Below are positions 26,349 through 34,874 of a DNA stretch of 64,000 nt, one piece after another (within the stretch, counting starts at the first letter, position 1; each line of letters begins with the position of its first letter). Below the pieces are notes generated by a model, which was given only the letters and a program-made list of their open reading frames with translations, searched no databases and was not told the DNA's origin. The position numbers were made by a program, and so were the translations under genes. Source of the DNA: Haloferax sp046557615 (GTDB lineage Archaea; Halobacteriota; Halobacteria; Halobacteriales; Haloferacaceae); the NCBI RefSeq assembly GCF_046557615.1, contig NZ_JBKIII010000001.1, positions 496,001 through 560,000 of the forward strand, read 5' to 3'.

Positions 26349-27017
26349 ATGCAGCGACGCAGCTATCTCCGTGCACTCGGGGCCAGCGCCGCAGTCGGCC
26401 TCGCAGGCTGTCTCGGCGGCGACGACAACCCGAACGTCGCACTCTCGGAGCCTACTCGTGAGAACGAAGACGTGACCAGCGAGATGCTCCCATACCCGGC
26501 GTGGGGCCAACAGGTTCCGGACGTGACACTCGCCGACCCACTCGGCGGTACGGAAGTCTCGGTCCGCGACATCGACGGCCCACACTTCCACACGTTCATC
26601 TTCACCAACTGTATGACGGTCTGTCCGGTGCTGGTGAGTTCACTTCGTGAGGTCCAGATTTACTCGCTCGACCAGGGTTACGACGACGTGTCGTTCTATC
26701 CGGTGACGTTCGACCCCGCCCGCGACGACGCCCAGGCCTTCCAAGCCGAGGCCGACCAGATGAACATCGACATGGACGCGGGCAACTGGCACTTCCTCCG
26801 ACCGGAGGACGAAGCCGAAGCGAAGTCCGTCGTCCAAGACGAGTTCGGCGTCTTCTTCGAGAAGAACGAACCCGACGAGGAGGGGAACTACATGTTCACA
26901 CACATGGGTCTCGTCCTGCTGGTCAACGGTGACGGCTACGTCGAACGGTCCTACCGTGGTACCCAACCGGACGAACAGACCCTCATCGACGACCTGAACG
27001 CACTCAAAGAGGCATAA
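26349..27017 (+). CDS. SCO1/SenC/PrrC copper-chaperone-like protein, Tat lipoprotein
   Basis: 222 residues from ATG 26349. Signal QRRSYLRALGASAAVGLAGC has RR and lipobox. The thioredoxin-like core contains the copper-binding CxxxC in FIFTNCMTVCPVLVSSLREV and the conserved His in MFTHMGLVLLVNGDG. SCO1 proteins deliver copper to the CuA site of cytochrome oxidase. The TAA overlaps the next ATG (TAATG), coupling it to a P19-like lipoprotein. It is divergent from the Dyp-like gene with about 100 bases between. Confidence 0.92.
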   Translation: MQRRSYLRALGASAAVGLAGCLGGDDNPNVALSEPTRENEDVTSEMLPYPAWGQQVPDVTLADPLGGTEVSVRDIDGPHFHTFIFTNCMTVCPVLVSSLREVQIYSLDQGYDDVSFYPVTFDPARDDAQAFQAEADQMNIDMDAGNWHFLRPEDEAEAKSVVQDEFGVFFEKNEPDEEGNYMFTHMGLVLLVNGDGYVERSYRGTQPDEQTLIDDLNALKEA

Positions 27018-28084
27018 TGAATCGTCGTCGGTTCCTCGCAGGGGTCGGAGCCGTCACGGCGACGAGTCTCACCGGGTGCCTCGCCGAACTCGGACAAGTC
27101 TACACCAGTTCGGAACCACCCGTCGTCTCGAACCGCCCCGATGCAGTCTACATTCCGACGCACGTCGAAGGGATGCGCATGGTTGGGATGGCCGATGCCG
27201 GAGGTTACCGCGTCGGATTGTTCTATAGTTATCCACACCGTTTCTGGGTGGTCGAAGCCGACGGCGACGGATTTTCGACCCAGAAAATCGGGTTGAACCC
27301 CACCGACGACGTGCATCTGATGGCCACTGTTTGGGAACCCGAGACGGACATCGTCGTTCCCGTGACCGGTGTCTCTGTCGAACTGAGCCAAGCGGACGAA
27401 CTCGTGAGCGAGGAAGTCGTCTATCCGATGCTCTCCCAACGAATGGGCGCGCACTACGGCGACAATTTCGGACTCGACGGCGACGGAACCTACGAAGTCA
27501 CCGTCGGCGTCGGCGCGCCTTCTGTCCAGAAGTTCGGTTCCTTCGCGGACAAATTCGACGCACCCGCGCAGGCAACCTTCGACTTCGAGTTTTCCACCCG
27601 CGACAGAGACGACATCGAGTACACGATGCTCGACGAGGACAAGGGCAAACGCGGCGCAGTAAAGCCAATGTCGATGGAGAGCCTTCCGCTCGGAACTGCG
27701 CCCGACTCGCTCCCCGGAACCGGCCTCGGGCGTGCTACGAGCGGTGACCTCATCTTCGTCGGGAGTGCCACCGACGACGAGCGATTCGGTGACGACCCGT
27801 ATCTCGCCATCTCTCCCCGAACACCGTACAACAGCCTGCTCGTCCCCGGAATGGGTCTCTCCGTGCGAGTCGAGTCCGGGTCGAACACGCGGTTCGAGGG
27901 CGAACTCAAGCCGGGATTGGACCCCGAACTCGGCTTCCACTACGGCAATTCGATTCCGGGGTTGGCTGGCGACGACGATGTGTGGGTCTCTGTCGATGTG
28001 CCTCCGCAAGTCGCCCGCCACGAAGGCTACGAAACGGCTTTCCTCGACTTCGAACTCGTCCAACTCACGCTGCCCGAGTCGTGA
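27017..28084 (+). CDS. Exported P19/DUF7350-like protein, Tat lipoprotein
   Basis: 355 residues. Signal NRRRFLAGVGAVTATSLTGC has RR and lipobox. Residues 60-190 resemble the P19/Tp34 family of periplasmic iron/copper-binding proteins: FYSYPHRFWVVE, then GLNPTDDVHLMATVWEPETD with the typical Met/His pair. The C-terminal half repeats related strands (GYETAFLDFELVQLTLPES). I recall this haloarchaeal family as DUF7350. It is coupled to the SCO1 gene by a 1-base overlap, so a role in copper or iron supply outside the membrane is likely. Confidence 0.72.
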   Translation: MNRRRFLAGVGAVTATSLTGCLAELGQVYTSSEPPVVSNRPDAVYIPTHVEGMRMVGMADAGGYRVGLFYSYPHRFWVVEADGDGFSTQKIGLNPTDDVHLMATVWEPETDIVVPVTGVSVELSQADELVSEEVVYPMLSQRMGAHYGDNFGLDGDGTYEVTVGVGAPSVQKFGSFADKFDAPAQATFDFEFSTRDRDDIEYTMLDEDKGKRGAVKPMSMESLPLGTAPDSLPGTGLGRATSGDLIFVGSATDDERFGDDPYLAISPRTPYNSLLVPGMGLSVRVESGSNTRFEGELKPGLDPELGFHYGNSIPGLAGDDDVWVSVDVPPQVARHEGYETAFLDFELVQLTLPES

Positions 28085-28127
28085 TTGTGTAGACAGGTCT
28101 ATTTTCACCCGGAACTTCGACTCGGAT

Positions 28128-29327
28128 ATGGATGCGACACGCCGTGAACGTCTCACCCTCGCACTCGCCGTGTGGGGCGTGCTTCTCTCGCAGGTGTTTC
28201 TCTACCCCGGCGTGTCCGACCTCGTCACCGCACTCGGTGGCGATGGTGACCTCTCGGGTGGGATGTGGTTCCTCGTCGCCGAGTTCGCCGCCTTCGTCGC
28301 CTTCGCCAGCCTGTGGGGTGCGCTGTCTGATACTCTCGGTCGTCGCGTCCCACTCATCGCACTCGGCGCACTCGGTGGGGCGGCAAGCTATCTCGTTCTC
28401 GCCGCGCTCCCCGGACTTGGCCTCCCCTTCGCAGTCGTCCTCCTCGTTCGTCTCTTCGGTGGGGCGATGACCATCGGTGCGTTCTCGCTGTCGATTACGA
28501 TGCTCGCCGACCTCTCGGGTGGGAACGGCCGCAACATGGGCGCGGCGGGAATCGCAATCGGACTCGGTGCCGCACTCGGCTCCGTCATCGGTGGGCGACT
28601 TTCGACCGCCGACCCACTCGCACCACTCTACGCCTCGGCGGCCGTCTTGGTCGGCGTCGCCATCGTCGTCGCGACCGTCTCAGACCGCGCGCCCGACTCG
28701 ACTCGCCTCGGTATCGGTGCGGTTCTCCGAAAACTCGCCTCACGCCCGGCGTTTAGCGTCCCCTACGCCTTTGGCTTCATCGACCGCATGACGGCCGGGT
28801 TCTTCGCGCTCGTCGGCGTCTACTACTTCCGCGACACGTTCGGCGTCGATGCCGCGACCGCGGGGGGCGTTCTCGCGCTCTTTTTCGTTCCCTTTGCCTT
28901 GCTCCAGTATCCACTCGGCGCACTCTCAGACCGCATTGGTCGGTTTATCCCCGTCGTCGCGGGGTCGATGCTCTACGGCGTCGCCATCCTCGCAGTCGGT
29001 CTCGCCCCCGGATTCGAACTTGCGGCGGGATTGATGGTCGTCGTCGGCATCTTCGGGGCACTCGTCGCGCCCGCGACGATGGCACTCGTGACCGACCTCG
29101 CTGGCCCTGAAGAACGTGGGGCGGCCCTCGGTGGCTTCAACGTCTTCGGCAGTCTGGGCTTCCTCGCGGGATTCATCATCGGCGGAACCGTCGCCCAAGT
29201 CGTCGGTTACCTCCCGTCGTTTGCCGTCGTTGGACTTGCAGAAGTCGCAATCGCAATCGTAGCACTCCGCGCTGTTCGGCGTCTCGATATTCAGTCGGGC
29301 ACTCAGGCCGCACCGAGTGCTGACTGA
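28128..29327 (+). CDS. MFS transporter
   Basis: 399 residues from ATG 28128. Twelve helices are visible. The loop 2-3 motif appears as GALSDTLGRRVPLIALGALG, and in the second half as GALSDRIGRFIPVVAGSMLY, both typical of drug/sugar MFS exporters. Substrate unknown. Its last 25 bases overlap the convergent membrane-protein gene on the minus strand. Confidence 0.88.
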   Translation: MDATRRERLTLALAVWGVLLSQVFLYPGVSDLVTALGGDGDLSGGMWFLVAEFAAFVAFASLWGALSDTLGRRVPLIALGALGGAASYLVLAALPGLGLPFAVVLLVRLFGGAMTIGAFSLSITMLADLSGGNGRNMGAAGIAIGLGAALGSVIGGRLSTADPLAPLYASAAVLVGVAIVVATVSDRAPDSTRLGIGAVLRKLASRPAFSVPYAFGFIDRMTAGFFALVGVYYFRDTFGVDAATAGGVLALFFVPFALLQYPLGALSDRIGRFIPVVAGSMLYGVAILAVGLAPGFELAAGLMVVVGIFGALVAPATMALVTDLAGPEERGAALGGFNVFGSLGFLAGFIIGGTVAQVVGYLPSFAVVGLAEVAIAIVALRAVRRLDIQSGTQAAPSAD

Positions 29328-29797
29328 ATCTCCGCGCTGACGACACGCCACATCGCCCGAAGACAGACCATTACGGCGAGGCCGATGCCTGCGAAGACGA
29401 ACAAGAGAAAGAGACCGACCATCACGCCGCCACCCCGCGGGTTTGGGATACTCTGGGCGTACTGGCCGAGTCGAATTGCCGCCACGACGATGCCGATGAC
29501 GAAGAGGGCGAACATCACTTCGAGCATCCGCCAAAACGATTCGATAGCGAGGCCGCCACGACCTGTGACCAACCGAACGATTCGCCGCGCGGCCGCGAGC
29601 AACGACGTGACCGTGAGTACACAAATTCCGAGCATCGCCATCGGGAGGCCGAGATCCATTAGACTCCGGTTCGAAACCACCGGTGAGGCGAGGATTAGCG
29701 CAAAGCCAACGAGCGTCAGTACGGCGAGTACGACTTCGAACGAAAGAATCGCCACTGTGGGGTTGGCACGGGCACGGTCAGCGAGGTGACGAAGCAC
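29303..29797 (-). CDS. Four-helix membrane protein of unknown function
   Basis: 164 residues. Four hydrophobic helices at about residues 15-40, 48-70, 95-115 and 125-148, with short loops and no charged catalytic motif. The loop RIVRLVTGRGGLAIESFWRM separates helices 2 and 3. It converges on the MFS gene with a 25-base overlap of the 3' ends. No family recognised. Confidence 0.65.
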   Translation of the reverse strand: MLRHLADRARANPTVAILSFEVVLAVLTLVGFALILASPVVSNRSLMDLGLPMAMLGICVLTVTSLLAAARRIVRLVTGRGGLAIESFWRMLEVMFALFVIGIVVAAIRLGQYAQSIPNPRGGGVMVGLFLLFVFAGIGLAVMVCLRAMWRVVSAEIQSALGAA

Positions 29798-29828
29798 GAC
29801 CCAATCTCTCAGGGGTTCCTAATGTGTC

Positions 29829-30803
29829 TTACTCGTGGCCGGAGACGCGGACCGGTTGGTAGGGTTCTTCGAGGTACTCCACGTCTGAACTGGAGAGTTT
29901 GATATCGAGGGCTTCGACCGCGTCTTCGAGGTGTTCGACGCTCGTCGTCCCGACGATTGGTGCATCGACCCACTCCTTTTCGAACACCCACGCGAGGGCG
30001 ATTTGAGCCATCTTCACGCCCTTCTCGTCGGCGAGTTCCTGTACGCGCTCGTTGACTTCCTTCCCGCCGCCTTCGAAGTAGGGATGCTGTCGGGCGAGAC
30101 TGTCGGTCTGTCCGCGGGTCGTCGCCTCGAACTCCTCGTGCGGGCGCGTCAGATACCCACGAGCGAGCGGCGACCATGGAATGACGCCGACGCCCTGCTT
30201 CTGGCAGAACGGAAGCATCTCGCGTTCTTCCTCGCGGTAGAGGAGGTTGTAGTGGTTCTGCATCGTCATGAAGCGGTCCAGACCCAGTGCGTCAGCGGTG
30301 TACTGTGCATCTGCGAATTGGTGCGTCCACATCGAAGACCCACCGATGTAACGGGCTTTTCCGCGACGAATCACGTCGTCGAGCGCGCGCATCGTCGTCT
30401 CGATTGGCGTGTCGTAATCCCAGCGGTGAATCTGTAACAGGTCGAGGGTGTCCATCCCGAGGCGGTCGAGTTGGTTGTCCACTTCTTGCTCGATGGCTTT
30501 TCGGGAGAGCCCACCGGAGTTTGGGTCGTTCTCGTCCATCTGGAAGTACACCTTCGAGGCGACGACCATCTCGTCGCGGCGGCCGTCCAGTGCCTTTCCG
30601 AGGACACGCTCGGACTCGCCGTTCGAGTACATGTTCGCGGTGTCGAAGAAGTTGATACCGAGGTCGATTGCGCGTTCGACCAGTTCGAGTCCCGCTTCTT
30701 CGTCGAGTACCCACTCGCGCCAGTCGGGTGTCCCAAAGCTCATACACCCGAGACAGATTCGTGAGACCTCCATCCCGGTGTCGCCGAGAGTCGTATACTC
30801 CAT
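29829..30803 (-). CDS. Aldo/keto reductase
   Basis: 324 residues from ATG 30803, which gives the usual opening MEYTTLGDTGMEVSRICLGC; an upstream extension is not supported. Catalytic elements of the TIM-barrel AKR family are visible: FFDTANMYSNGESERVLGKA with the general-acid Tyr, VVASKVYF with the Lys, and LLQIHRWDYDTPIE with the His. The C-terminal AQIALAWVFEKEWVDAPIVG and GTTSVEHLEDAVEALDI bind NADP(H). It reduces aldehydes or ketones in the cytoplasm; the specific substrate is unknown. Confidence 0.92.
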   Translation of the reverse strand: MEYTTLGDTGMEVSRICLGCMSFGTPDWREWVLDEEAGLELVERAIDLGINFFDTANMYSNGESERVLGKALDGRRDEMVVASKVYFQMDENDPNSGGLSRKAIEQEVDNQLDRLGMDTLDLLQIHRWDYDTPIETTMRALDDVIRRGKARYIGGSSMWTHQFADAQYTADALGLDRFMTMQNHYNLLYREEEREMLPFCQKQGVGVIPWSPLARGYLTRPHEEFEATTRGQTDSLARQHPYFEGGGKEVNERVQELADEKGVKMAQIALAWVFEKEWVDAPIVGTTSVEHLEDAVEALDIKLSSSDVEYLEEPYQPVRVSGHE

Positions 30804-30994
30804 GCGTGTCGTTCTCGTGGCGTGACGAAAAAAGTGGACCAACCGGAAACGTGGGCGACTCTCGCTTTTCGCAACGAACTAAATTGACAGAATGTCTATT
30901 TTTTGGAGGCATTCTCCGTGTCTGAGAGGCTCATTGTTGCTTTATCTCCCAATACGTTGTATCATATTACAGAGGCAAAGCCTCGGTGATTCCC

Positions 30995-32116
30995 ATGCGT
31001 ATTTCAAAAGCGCTGGTCGCACTCGCCCTGACGGTACTCCTTGTCGGGTCCGTCGTCGGCGTCGCGGCCGCACAACAAGAACCAACCGCTGGTGGGACGA
31101 TTATCGTCGATGAAGGCGAAATCGTCACCGGCGACCTACAAGCGACCGGTGGGACAGTCATCATCTCCGGAATCGTCGATGGTGATGTCGAATTCGCCGC
31201 CGGGACGGTACTCATCACTGAAACCGGACGTGTAACCGGGTCACTCGATGGAGTGGCAGGAAGCGTGAATATCGAAGGGGCAGTCGATGGCGACGTTAAC
31301 ATCGCCGCGGGTGCGCTCTTCGTCCGGAGCGGTGCTATCGTCGGTGGCGACCTCGAAGCCGGTGCCGGAAGTGCGGTTATCGACGGCGCTGTCGCCGGTG
31401 ACGCGACTGTCGGTGCCGAAGAACTCACTGTCGGCCCGAACGCCCGCATCGCGGGTGCGCTCGAATACGACGCCGAAACCGCAACGATTGACGACAGTGC
31501 AACTGTCGCCGGTGGCGCAACTCGCGTCACTGACCTCGAAATGACTGGTCCGTCCATCTTCGGCGTTCCAGCGAACTTCGGACAGGTGGACGCCCCCGTG
31601 ATTCCACAGTGGGTGTTCTCGGGCTACTGGTTGCTCGTCAACCTCGTCCTCGGCGCAATCGTCGTCCTCGTCGCCCCGGAATTCGCCCGCCGCGTGACCG
31701 GTCTCGGAACGAAAAAGGCGGTCCGCAGCGGTGGCGCAGGGTTGCTCGTCATCATCGGCGTACCCCTCGTGTTGCTCATCCTCCTCTTGACCATCGTCGG
31801 CATCCCGCTGTCACTCGCAGGCGGCGTGGGATTCCTCGTGGTCCTCTGGGTGGCGAGCATCTACGGCGCGCTCGTCCTCGGGACGTGGCTCCTGTCGCTG
31901 GGTGACTACGCGAACCGCTGGGCCGCACTCGCACTCGGTCTGCTCATCGTCGCCATCCTCGACTTCGTCCCGTTCGTCGGCGGCATCCTCGAATTCCTCG
32001 TCCTCCTCGTGGGGCTTGGGGCATTCGCACTCGCACTCCGTGGCGAGTCCGGCGACGAGACAGGAGGGATGGGGACGCCCGGTGAAGGGCCTGAAGAAGG
32101 CGCACCAATGACCTGA
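30995..32116 (+). CDS. Bactofilin-like beta-helix protein fused to a four-helix membrane domain
   Basis: 373 residues from ATG 30995 (a GTG three codons before is in frame). A Sec-type signal peptide (ALVALALTVLLVGSVVGVAA, cut before QQEP) precedes short parallel beta-helix repeats (GTIIVDEGEIVTGDLQATGG, VIISGIVDGDVEFAAG) of the polymer-forming cytoskeletal type. Residues 205-350 contain four helices in pairs, beginning WVFSGYWLLVNLVLGAIVVL. The tail is Gly/Glu-rich. Unlike cytoplasmic bactofilins, this design places the beta-helix outside the membrane. Role unknown; envelope structure is an inference. Confidence 0.8.
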   Translation: MRISKALVALALTVLLVGSVVGVAAAQQEPTAGGTIIVDEGEIVTGDLQATGGTVIISGIVDGDVEFAAGTVLITETGRVTGSLDGVAGSVNIEGAVDGDVNIAAGALFVRSGAIVGGDLEAGAGSAVIDGAVAGDATVGAEELTVGPNARIAGALEYDAETATIDDSATVAGGATRVTDLEMTGPSIFGVPANFGQVDAPVIPQWVFSGYWLLVNLVLGAIVVLVAPEFARRVTGLGTKKAVRSGGAGLLVIIGVPLVLLILLLTIVGIPLSLAGGVGFLVVLWVASIYGALVLGTWLLSLGDYANRWAALALGLLIVAILDFVPFVGGILEFLVLLVGLGAFALALRGESGDETGGMGTPGEGPEEGAPMT

Positions 32117-32193
32117 CCGCAGGGCGATACCCCTCATCTGAGTTTCACCTTTTTGGACGAACAATTATTATGGTAGTCTCTGTCTGTCGAACT

Positions 32194-33798
32194 ATGGCAG
32201 TCGATTACGATGCCGAACTTGCGTCGTTCGAGTGGGATATTCCGGACGACTACAACCTTCCGGCGGTGATTGAGTCGCACGCAGATTCGTTTGGTGAGCG
32301 AGTCGCACTTCGCTTCCGCGACGCAGACGGACGAGCGGACGAACGAACCTACGCCGACCTACGAGACGATATGAACCGCTTTGCGAACGCGCTCGAATCG
32401 CTCGGTGTCGGAAAGGGTGACCGCGTAATTCATCTTCTTCCCCGCGACCCGGACGTCTTTGCGGTACAACTCGGTGCCCTCAAACGCGGCGCACTGCTCG
32501 TCCCGAGTTCCTCGATGCTCAAGCCCAAAGATATCAAATTCCGCGCGAACGACTGTGAGGCGACCACCGCCGTCGTCCACGAATCGCTCGTCGGGATGGT
32601 GGACGAAGTGAGTGCAGACACGCCACTCGAAAACTTCGTCTCACTCGGTGGCGCACCCGATGGCTGGACCGACTTCCACGAACTCATCGCCGACGAATCT
32701 ACGAGTCACGACGGCCCCGAACTCGCGGCCGAAGACGGCATGTCCATCAACTACACCTCGGGGACGACTGGCCAGCCAAAACCGGTCCGTCATCGCCACC
32801 GCTGGATGCGCTGTTTCCAACTCATCAACGCACCGTACTGGTGGGGGGTCACGTCGGACGACGACCTTTCGGACGAACTGCTCTGGGCGACGACCGGAAC
32901 TGGCTGGGCCAAGTGGTTCTGGAGCCCAGTCGGCGTCGGCCTGACGACGGGCGCGACCCAGTTCGTCTATCAGGGCGACTACGACCCCGAAACGTTCCTC
33001 GAACTCATGGAAGAAGAAGGCGTCACGCGACTCTGTGCCGTCCCGACTCAGTACCGCACGTTCACCCAGTGCGACCTCTCCTCGTACGACCTCGAACTCA
33101 AAGAGGCACTCTCTGCTGGCGAACCACTCAACCGCGAGCCAATCGAGGCGTTCCGCGAGGCGTTCGACGTGATTCCACGCGACGGCTACGGACAGACCGA
33201 GACGGTCGCACTGCTCACGAACTACCCCGGAATCGACGTAAAACCCGGCAGTATGGGCAAACCCACGCCCGGTCTCGGGACGACCATCATCGACGAGGAC
33301 GAGAACGAAGTTGACGTCGGTGAAATCGGCGAAGTCGCCGTCCCCGTCGGGTGCCCCGGTATCTTTGACGGCTACTACGAGAAACCCCAACTGGACGAGA
33401 AGACGTTCTCTGGCGACTACTACCGAACCGGTGACCTCGCCTCGCGCGACGAAGACGGCTACTTCTTCTTCGAAGGCCGCGCCGACGACATCATCATCTC
33501 TGCGGGCTACCGTATCGGCCCCTTCGAAGTCGAAGACGCGCTCGTCTCGCACGAAGCAGTAACGGAGGCCGCCGCAGTCGCCGCCCCGCACGACGAACGC
33601 GGGAGCATCGTCAAAGCCTACGTCGTCCTCACCGAGGGCTACGAAGGATCTGACGAACTCGTGACCGAGTTGCAGGACTTCATGAAACAGGAGACTGCAC
33701 CCTACAAGTACCCGCGCGAAATCGAGTTCGTCACCGAGTTGCCGAAAACGTCGTCTGGGAAGATTCGCCGCATCGAACTCCGCGGGCAAGAAAAGTAA
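32194..33798 (+). CDS. Acyl-CoA synthetase (AMP-forming)
   Basis: 534 residues from ATG 32194; a frame eight codons longer starts at 32170. Conserved ANL-superfamily motifs: A3 INYTSGTTGQPKPVRHRHRW, A5 DGYGQTETVALL, A7 YYRTGDLASRDEDGYFFFEG, and A10 TSSGKIRRIELR with the catalytic Lys. The length and SGTTGQPK motif fit the acetyl/medium-chain acyl-CoA group. It activates a carboxylic acid to its CoA thioester with ATP in the cytoplasm. Chain-length preference cannot be read by eye. Confidence 0.92.
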   Translation: MAVDYDAELASFEWDIPDDYNLPAVIESHADSFGERVALRFRDADGRADERTYADLRDDMNRFANALESLGVGKGDRVIHLLPRDPDVFAVQLGALKRGALLVPSSSMLKPKDIKFRANDCEATTAVVHESLVGMVDEVSADTPLENFVSLGGAPDGWTDFHELIADESTSHDGPELAAEDGMSINYTSGTTGQPKPVRHRHRWMRCFQLINAPYWWGVTSDDDLSDELLWATTGTGWAKWFWSPVGVGLTTGATQFVYQGDYDPETFLELMEEEGVTRLCAVPTQYRTFTQCDLSSYDLELKEALSAGEPLNREPIEAFREAFDVIPRDGYGQTETVALLTNYPGIDVKPGSMGKPTPGLGTTIIDEDENEVDVGEIGEVAVPVGCPGIFDGYYEKPQLDEKTFSGDYYRTGDLASRDEDGYFFFEGRADDIIISAGYRIGPFEVEDALVSHEAVTEAAAVAAPHDERGSIVKAYVVLTEGYEGSDELVTELQDFMKQETAPYKYPREIEFVTELPKTSSGKIRRIELRGQEK

Positions 33799-33879
33799 CG
33801 ACACTTCCACACAGGTTGTCTTTTTCGGGCACGCCCGCCCGTTTCGGTCACCGTCTACGAACGTAACTCTCTGTGATTT

Positions 33880-34740
33880 TTACATCGACTCTGGAACCTG
33901 CAATTTCATACAGTAGACCGAGCCTCCTGACTTTCTGAACTCCGAGGTATCTACCGGATGAACGGTAAACCCGTAGTCTTCTAAGTCGTCTATGGTTCCG
34001 ACTGCACCTTCGTCGATGACGATGTTTTCGCCATCCGGGCAGTACGCGTTCCCTGCCATCTTACTGGACTCCGAATCAGAAATTTCGATGACGAGGTCGT
34101 AGGCATCGACCATCTTTTCGAAGTCCGCGTTGGCAATCGCACCGGGGTATGCGAGTGCAGTATCAGTCGTCAGATGTTCGAAGCACGTATCCAGATGATA
34201 GAAATTGTCCGTCAAGAGTTGGATTCCAACCATTTCGGCACCTGTTATTCGGGAGAGTTCCTCGACGGCAGATTTCTCGGTTCGCGGCCCATATCCAAGC
34301 CATCGCTTGTCTTCGTCCGGATGGGTCATCGCATCCCCAGACCCCTCGAAGATAGAGTCGGGTTGGTCAACGATAGCCACGCCAAGCCGTTCTAATTCGG
34401 CCACGACGGCGTCGATTTCGCCTGCTCGTTGCTCCCACTTCATCCTCGCAGGCAGAAAATGGGACTCCCCATCTCGCTCGAAGAACAGCCCGTGGTTCGC
34501 GGTGAACACCATATCCGGCAACCCTTCGACCGGTTCGAGTACGTAGACATCGAGGCCGATTGCCTGGAAGACTCGACGCAGACTCTCCCATTGGTCTCTC
34601 GCTCTCACAGCGTCTACGTCGTACGAGCTATCCATGTACGGATTTATTTCGTACTCTACGGCGAAGTGTTCCGGCTCTACCATTACGACATCCGTGTTTG
34701 AAAATTCGAGACTACCTGCGCTAATAGTGTCTGTAATCAC
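33880..34740 (-). CDS. DDAH/amidinohydrolase-family protein
   Basis: 286 residues from a GTG start, with a TATA-like stretch about 24 bases before it. Family motifs for dimethylarginine dimethylaminohydrolase are visible: LPDMVFTANHGLFFE, DSIFEGSGDAM, FYHLDTCFEHL with the catalytic His, and GGSVYCMKLQVPES with the catalytic Cys near the C-terminus. It hydrolyses a guanidino compound (methylarginine, arginine or a related molecule) to citrulline-type products. An internal Met20 (MVEPEHFAVEYEINP) is an alternative start. Base composition is slightly lower in GC than flanking genes. Confidence 0.85.
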   Translation of the reverse strand: MITDTISAGSLEFSNTDVVMVEPEHFAVEYEINPYMDSSYDVDAVRARDQWESLRRVFQAIGLDVYVLEPVEGLPDMVFTANHGLFFERDGESHFLPARMKWEQRAGEIDAVVAELERLGVAIVDQPDSIFEGSGDAMTHPDEDKRWLGYGPRTEKSAVEELSRITGAEMVGIQLLTDNFYHLDTCFEHLTTDTALAYPGAIANADFEKMVDAYDLVIEISDSESSKMAGNAYCPDGENIVIDEGAVGTIDDLEDYGFTVHPVDTSEFRKSGGSVYCMKLQVPESM

Positions 34741-34755
34741 AGATTACTCTCGACT

Positions 34756-34770
34756 CGAAAATACAAATAG
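34756..34770 (-). promoter_or_regulatory. TATA-like box of the DDAH-like gene
   Basis: On the minus strand it reads CTATTTGTATTTTCG, about 24 bases before the GTG start at 34740. Confidence 0.4.
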
Positions 34771-34874
34771 GTGATTACCACTCATTCTGTTGTTCGTGTG
34801 TCCAATCAAATGGGTGTTTGGGGTCGTTTTCACACTGGCCGACACGCTCTTTTCGACACCCTCCAAGAACTCGT

